NCBI RefSeq assembly: GCF_013185195.1
Contig: NZ_JAAZWC010000005.1
Span: 124,001-188,000, forward strand
Origin: Saccharibacillus qingshengii
GTDB lineage: Bacteria > Bacillota > Bacilli > Paenibacillales > Paenibacillaceae
DNA length: 64,000 nucleotides
Direction of reading: 5' to 3'
This document shows, piece by piece, positions 60,894 through 64,000 of this stretch; position 1 is the first letter of the stretch, and each line of letters opens with the position of its first letter. Position numbers and translations under genes: made by a program. Below the pieces are notes generated by a model, which was not told where the DNA came from, made no database searches, and was given only the letters and a program-made list of their open reading frames with translations.

Positions 60894-63188
60894 TTATCTT
60901 CCGTTTCCGTTCCCATTTCCTTTTCCATTGCCGTTATTGCCGCCGCCGTTTCCCTGGTTTCCGCGGCCCGCTTTTTCGAGAGATACTTCCTTGCCGGGCG
61001 GAACGAAAGCGGAAGGATCCCCTTCCGTTTCGGTGCCCGTGCCGCCTTCGGCCGGTTCTTCCTGGCCTTCTTCCGGCGCCTCTTCGGCTGCGTTCGGATC
61101 GGCAGGGTCCGTATTCTCGACGTCCGCGCCGTTATCCGCTTCGCCGTCCGCGGCTCCGTTATCGGCCGGAGGATCGGCCGACGGTTCTTCTGCCGGCACT
61201 TCCGGCTGCTCCGGTTCTTTCTTCGGAACTTCGGGCTGCTGGAACGTGCCCCGGCTGGCTTCGGTATAATCGACCGGATACGAAATGATCAGCTCATCGT
61301 CCCGGTAGACCATAACCGCTCCGTTGAGATTCGGAGCCAGCACCAGCGACACCGGGAAAATCCGGAGCGAAGAAATCGTGTCGCGTCCCCACTCGATCCG
61401 TTCGCCGCGTGCGTCGCTGTACAGGATGCGGACTTTGGTCGCTACCCCTTCCTGCGAAGGCTCTACCGGTACTTGAACGGTGAAGTCGAGCGCTTCGGGC
61501 GGTTTACCCGAGCTGACGACGAACTTGACGGTTTCGCCGGGCTTGAGTTCGGTATCGGCCTGTGGATCCTGACTGATGACTTTGCCCGCTTCGACCGTAA
61601 AGCTCGGCTCTTCCGCCGACGAAGGCGCAAGCGCCTGGCCGTTGATCGCGTCGAGCGCTTCCTGCCGCGTTTTGCCGACGATTTCCGGAACTTTCTTGTT
61701 TTCGACCCCTTTGCTGACGATGAGGGTAATGGAATCCTGATCCGGGTCGAAATCTTTGCCCGCCTGAGGCGTCTGATCGATGACCGTATCTACGGCAGCT
61801 TCGCTGAACTGTTCTTCCCGCTTGATCCGGTCTTCGGTGACTCCAAGCGCCGTCAGATCCCGGCTCGCTTCGTCATAACCCAACTCGGTCAGTACCGGCA
61901 TCTCGGTCAGCGGTTTTTTGGAACCTACCGTCAGAATCAGGGAAGCCCCTTCTTTGACGCTGAGCCCTTCAAGTTTGCTCTGCCTGAAGACCCTTCCCGC
62001 TTCCGTGGCCGGATCGTACTCGTACTTGACGCCTTCGACTTCGAGTTTGCGGGCGGCAAGCGTAGTCCGGGCATCGTTTTCGGTCATCCCGATCACGTTC
62101 GGCACGGTGGTTTCCGGTACGACAAACTGCTTGCTCCACAGCATGACCGAGATAAAAGCGATCGTCAGCACAAGCAGGGTCGCACCGATAATAATCGCCG
62201 GCTTTTTCCAATTCTTTTTGCCCGAAGGACCGGTTTTGCTCTTGCCCGACGCGTCTCCGCGCTGCAAATCCGCCGCAGGCGAAACATACGAGGAGCGAAT
62301 TGCTGGCACGACCAAGGTACGATCCGCGTCATCCATTTCGTCGAACAGCACTTTTTGTTCGTCCCGGCGCGAAGGCAGCAGACAGGTATCCAGATCGCTC
62401 TGCATATCGGCCGCCGACTTGTAACGCTCGGACGGATTTTTGCGCATGGCCCGTACGATGATATTCTCTACGCTCTGCGGAATTACCGGATTGAGTTTGC
62501 GCGGTTCTTCGAAATCGTCCTGAAGATGCTTGAGCGCGACGCTGATCGGACTTTCGCCTTCGAAAGGCAGTGCTCCGGTCAGCATCTGGTACATCACGAT
62601 CCCAAGCGAATACAGGTCCGACTTCTCGCCGGCGTTGACGCCTTTGGCATGTTCGGGAGAAAAATAATGAACCGAACCCACGACCGAACCGGTTTGGGTG
62701 ATCGTCGTGGACGTTACGGCCCGGGCAATTCCGAAGTCCGTTACTTTGACGCGGCCGTTACGGCCGATCAGAATATTGTGCGGTTTGATATCCCGGTGAA
62801 TAATCTGATTGGTATGCGCATGATCGAGCGCTTCGCAGATCTGCGAAGCGATTCGGACCGCTTCGTCGACCGGAAGCGGCGCACGTTCTTTGATGAGCTC
62901 GTCCAGATCGCGGCCTTCGATATATTCCATGACGATGTACTGGACTTCGCCTTCCTGACCGACATCGTAAATACTGACGACGTTCGGATGGGACAGCGAC
63001 GCCGCAGACTGGGCTTCCCTGCGGAAACGTCGGATGAACTCCTCGTCGTGCACGAACTGCTGGCGCAGCACTTTGACCGCAACAAAGCGGTTCAGCAGCA
63101 GATCAAGCGCTTTGTATACAAGCGCCATTCCGCCGCCGCCGACACGCTCCATGATTTCGTAGCGGCCGCTGAACACCTGACCGATCAT
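60894..63188 (-). CDS. prkC: PASTA domain serine/threonine kinase (Stk1/PrkC)
   Basis: A 764-residue membrane kinase. The kinase domain is at about 8-270 (ERVGGGGMALVYKA, AVKVL, HRDIKPHNILIG, TDFGIAR, SPEHAKG). A juxtamembrane segment leads to one helix at about 330-352, then three PASTA repeats at about 360-560 (PNVIGMTENDARTTL, VPEIVGKTRQEALDAINGQA and others) that bind peptidoglycan fragments. A beta domain and an acidic Pro/Glu/Gly tail ending in GNGNG repeats follow. I chose ATG 63188, which overlaps the prpC stop and has AAGGAG seven bases ahead. It signals cell-wall state and is opposed by PrpC. Confidence 0.96.
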   Translation of the reverse strand: MIGQVFSGRYEIMERVGGGGMALVYKALDLLLNRFVAVKVLRQQFVHDEEFIRRFRREAQSAASLSHPNVVSIYDVGQEGEVQYIVMEYIEGRDLDELIKERAPLPVDEAVRIASQICEALDHAHTNQIIHRDIKPHNILIGRNGRVKVTDFGIARAVTSTTITQTGSVVGSVHYFSPEHAKGVNAGEKSDLYSLGIVMYQMLTGALPFEGESPISVALKHLQDDFEEPRKLNPVIPQSVENIIVRAMRKNPSERYKSAADMQSDLDTCLLPSRRDEQKVLFDEMDDADRTLVVPAIRSSYVSPAADLQRGDASGKSKTGPSGKKNWKKPAIIIGATLLVLTIAFISVMLWSKQFVVPETTVPNVIGMTENDARTTLAARKLEVEGVKYEYDPATEAGRVFRQSKLEGLSVKEGASLILTVGSKKPLTEMPVLTELGYDEASRDLTALGVTEDRIKREEQFSEAAVDTVIDQTPQAGKDFDPDQDSITLIVSKGVENKKVPEIVGKTRQEALDAINGQALAPSSAEEPSFTVEAGKVISQDPQADTELKPGETVKFVVSSGKPPEALDFTVQVPVEPSQEGVATKVRILYSDARGERIEWGRDTISSLRIFPVSLVLAPNLNGAVMVYRDDELIISYPVDYTEASRGTFQQPEVPKKEPEQPEVPAEEPSADPPADNGAADGEADNGADVENTDPADPNAAEEAPEEGQEEPAEGGTGTETEGDPSAFVPPGKEVSLEKAGRGNQGNGGGNNGNGKGNGNGNGR

Positions 63189-63967
63189 TGTACCCACTCC
63201 TTCGTCGCCGCATCCTGGCCGGCGCGTCCGTTTTCGAACAAGGCGACGGTAATATTGTCGTCGCCCCCCGAACTCAGCGCCATTCGGACCAGCTTATGCG
63301 CCCGGTCGTCCAGAGCCGCACCCGGCTTGAGCACCGTGCGCAGCATCTCGGCTTCCGCCACAAAGTTGCTTAATCCGTCGCTGCACAGCACCAGTGCTTC
63401 GCCCGGATTAAGCCGAATACGCCGCAGATCGACTTTGACTTCCGCATCGGTTCCGAGCGCCCGAGTCAGCACATTGCGACGCGGGTGGGAACCGGCTTCT
63501 TTTGGAGTGATCTGACCGCTCTTGAGCAGCTCGTTAACGAGCGTATGGTCGTCGGTCAGACGTTCCAGACCGGAAGAAGTCACTTGGTATGCCCGGCTGT
63601 CGCCGATATGGCCGATCACTCCGTCCGTACCGCTGAGCAGCACGGCCACTACCGTGGTCCCCATATTGTGATACCGAATATCCGACTCGCCTTTGCGGTA
63701 GACCACTTCATTCGCGTGGAGAATCGCATCGCTGAGCGCCGCTTCGCAGGCTTCGATGGACAGACCCGGCTCCAGTCCCCCGAGATCGGCTACCATCGTC
63801 TCTACCGTCAGACGGCTTGCCGTATCTCCGGCCAGATGGCCGCCCATTCCGTCCGCTACGATGCCCAGCGTATAACCGCCCGGTTTGATCCGGCCGACCC
63901 ACGACAGGTCTTCGTTGACACTGCGTACGTTTCCGATATGCGTTGCATGAACGGTATGAATCGCCAC
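63185..63967 (-). CDS. prpC: PP2C-type protein phosphatase (Stp1/PrpC)
   Basis: A 260-residue PP2C phosphatase that reverses PrkC phosphorylation. Metal-binding motifs: RSVNEDLSW, GIVADGMGGHLAGDTAS, IGHIGDSRAYQ, LCSDGLSNFV, GGDDNITVALFE. It starts with GTG and is preceded by GAGGTGA. Its stop overlaps the prkC start. The last bases of the window (to 64000, minus strand) probably belong to the end of the preceding gene, which in Bacillus is rlmN, but too little is present to confirm. Confidence 0.96.
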   Translation of the reverse strand: MAIHTVHATHIGNVRSVNEDLSWVGRIKPGGYTLGIVADGMGGHLAGDTASRLTVETMVADLGGLEPGLSIEACEAALSDAILHANEVVYRKGESDIRYHNMGTTVVAVLLSGTDGVIGHIGDSRAYQVTSSGLERLTDDHTLVNELLKSGQITPKEAGSHPRRNVLTRALGTDAEVKVDLRRIRLNPGEALVLCSDGLSNFVAEAEMLRTVLKPGAALDDRAHKLVRMALSSGGDDNITVALFENGRAGQDAATKEWVQ

Positions 63968-64000
63968 CCTAGCTCACCTCGCAGCCTTTTCCTGTCCTTT

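Noticed and set aside
1-64000. Recoding of TAG as an amino acid
   Set aside because: TAG ends several intact genes here (for example at 2977, 4712, 6078, 15627 and 50719), so the internal TAG codons are mutations or errors.

Overview
The window is chromosomal DNA of a GC-rich, endospore-former-type Firmicute, most likely a member of the Paenibacillaceae (Paenibacillus/Saccharibacillus-like). This is an inference. It rests on the Bacillus-type block prpC-prkC-rsgA-rpe with rpmB, fakA, a DegV protein and recG nearby, on S-layer homology domains, on ykcB/ykcC-like glycosyltransferases, on a LytS/LytT pair and on strong AGGAGG ribosome binding sites. Most genes look GC-rich; one short stretch (about 45.6-48.1 kb) is clearly AT-rich and looks imported.

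Layout. 1-2.7 kb: the distal part of a large type I-C-like CRISPR array (41 repeats visible, array continues to the left). 2.9-9.4 kb: DUF4261 protein, esterase, ATP-grasp ligase, GNAT acetyltransferase and an S-layer homology protein broken by one amber codon. 9.7-15.6 kb: histidine kinase/response regulator divergent from a GT39 + GT2 membrane glycosylation pair (YkcB/YkcC type). 15.7-17.7 kb: four small palindromes, a CRISPR leader, a second CRISPR array with its own repeat variant, then a 227-bp inverted-repeat element. 17.8-24.3 kb: unknown protein, SdpR/SdpI-like pair, alanyl-tRNA editing protein, Fur-controlled ABC exporter and two YtxH-like stress proteins. 24.4-28.1 kb: polysaccharide flippase and two GT2 enzymes. 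28.5-32.2 kb: fructose operon fruR-fruK-fruA, with fruA interrupted by an amber codon. 32.6-37.4 kb: diguanylate cyclase, SUFU-domain protein, chemoreceptor. 37.6-39.6 kb: GntR-ABC (Ytr-type) operon. 39.8-41.6 kb: a slipin (SPFH) gene preceded on the same strand by structured RNAs, one of which has all four arms of a tRNA in circularly permuted order, as in bacterial Y RNAs (YrlA). 41.8-45.4 kb: another copy of the inverted-repeat element, then an ABC transporter, membrane protein and frameshifted ECF sigma factor (SigY/Yxl-like layout). 45.7-49.1 kb: accessory island with an IS5-family remnant, a secreted matrixin-type metalloprotease with an unknown membrane-anchored partner, and decayed phage-like genes. 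49.2-53.2 kb: OFA-type transporter under a LytS/LytT system with a visible LytTR direct-repeat site. 53.4-64 kb: recG, DegV protein, fakA, rpmB, small membrane protein, rpe, rsgA, prkC, prpC.

How the parts fit. The kinase/phosphatase block, FakA/DegV and RecG are housekeeping. The kinase-regulator pair at 9.7-11.9 kb probably controls the divergent glycosyltransferases. LytS/LytT probably controls the adjacent carboxylate transporter. No cas gene lies in the window, so array 2 must depend on Cas proteins encoded elsewhere, probably left of array 1.

The three observations most worth following are: (i) the permuted tRNA-like RNA upstream of slipin; (ii) the 190-230 bp element that sits between duplicated terminator stem-loops at two unrelated loci and, in decayed form, beyond array 1, so that a copy follows each CRISPR array; (iii) the run of single-base inactivations in otherwise intact genes, which may be real or may be sequence errors.
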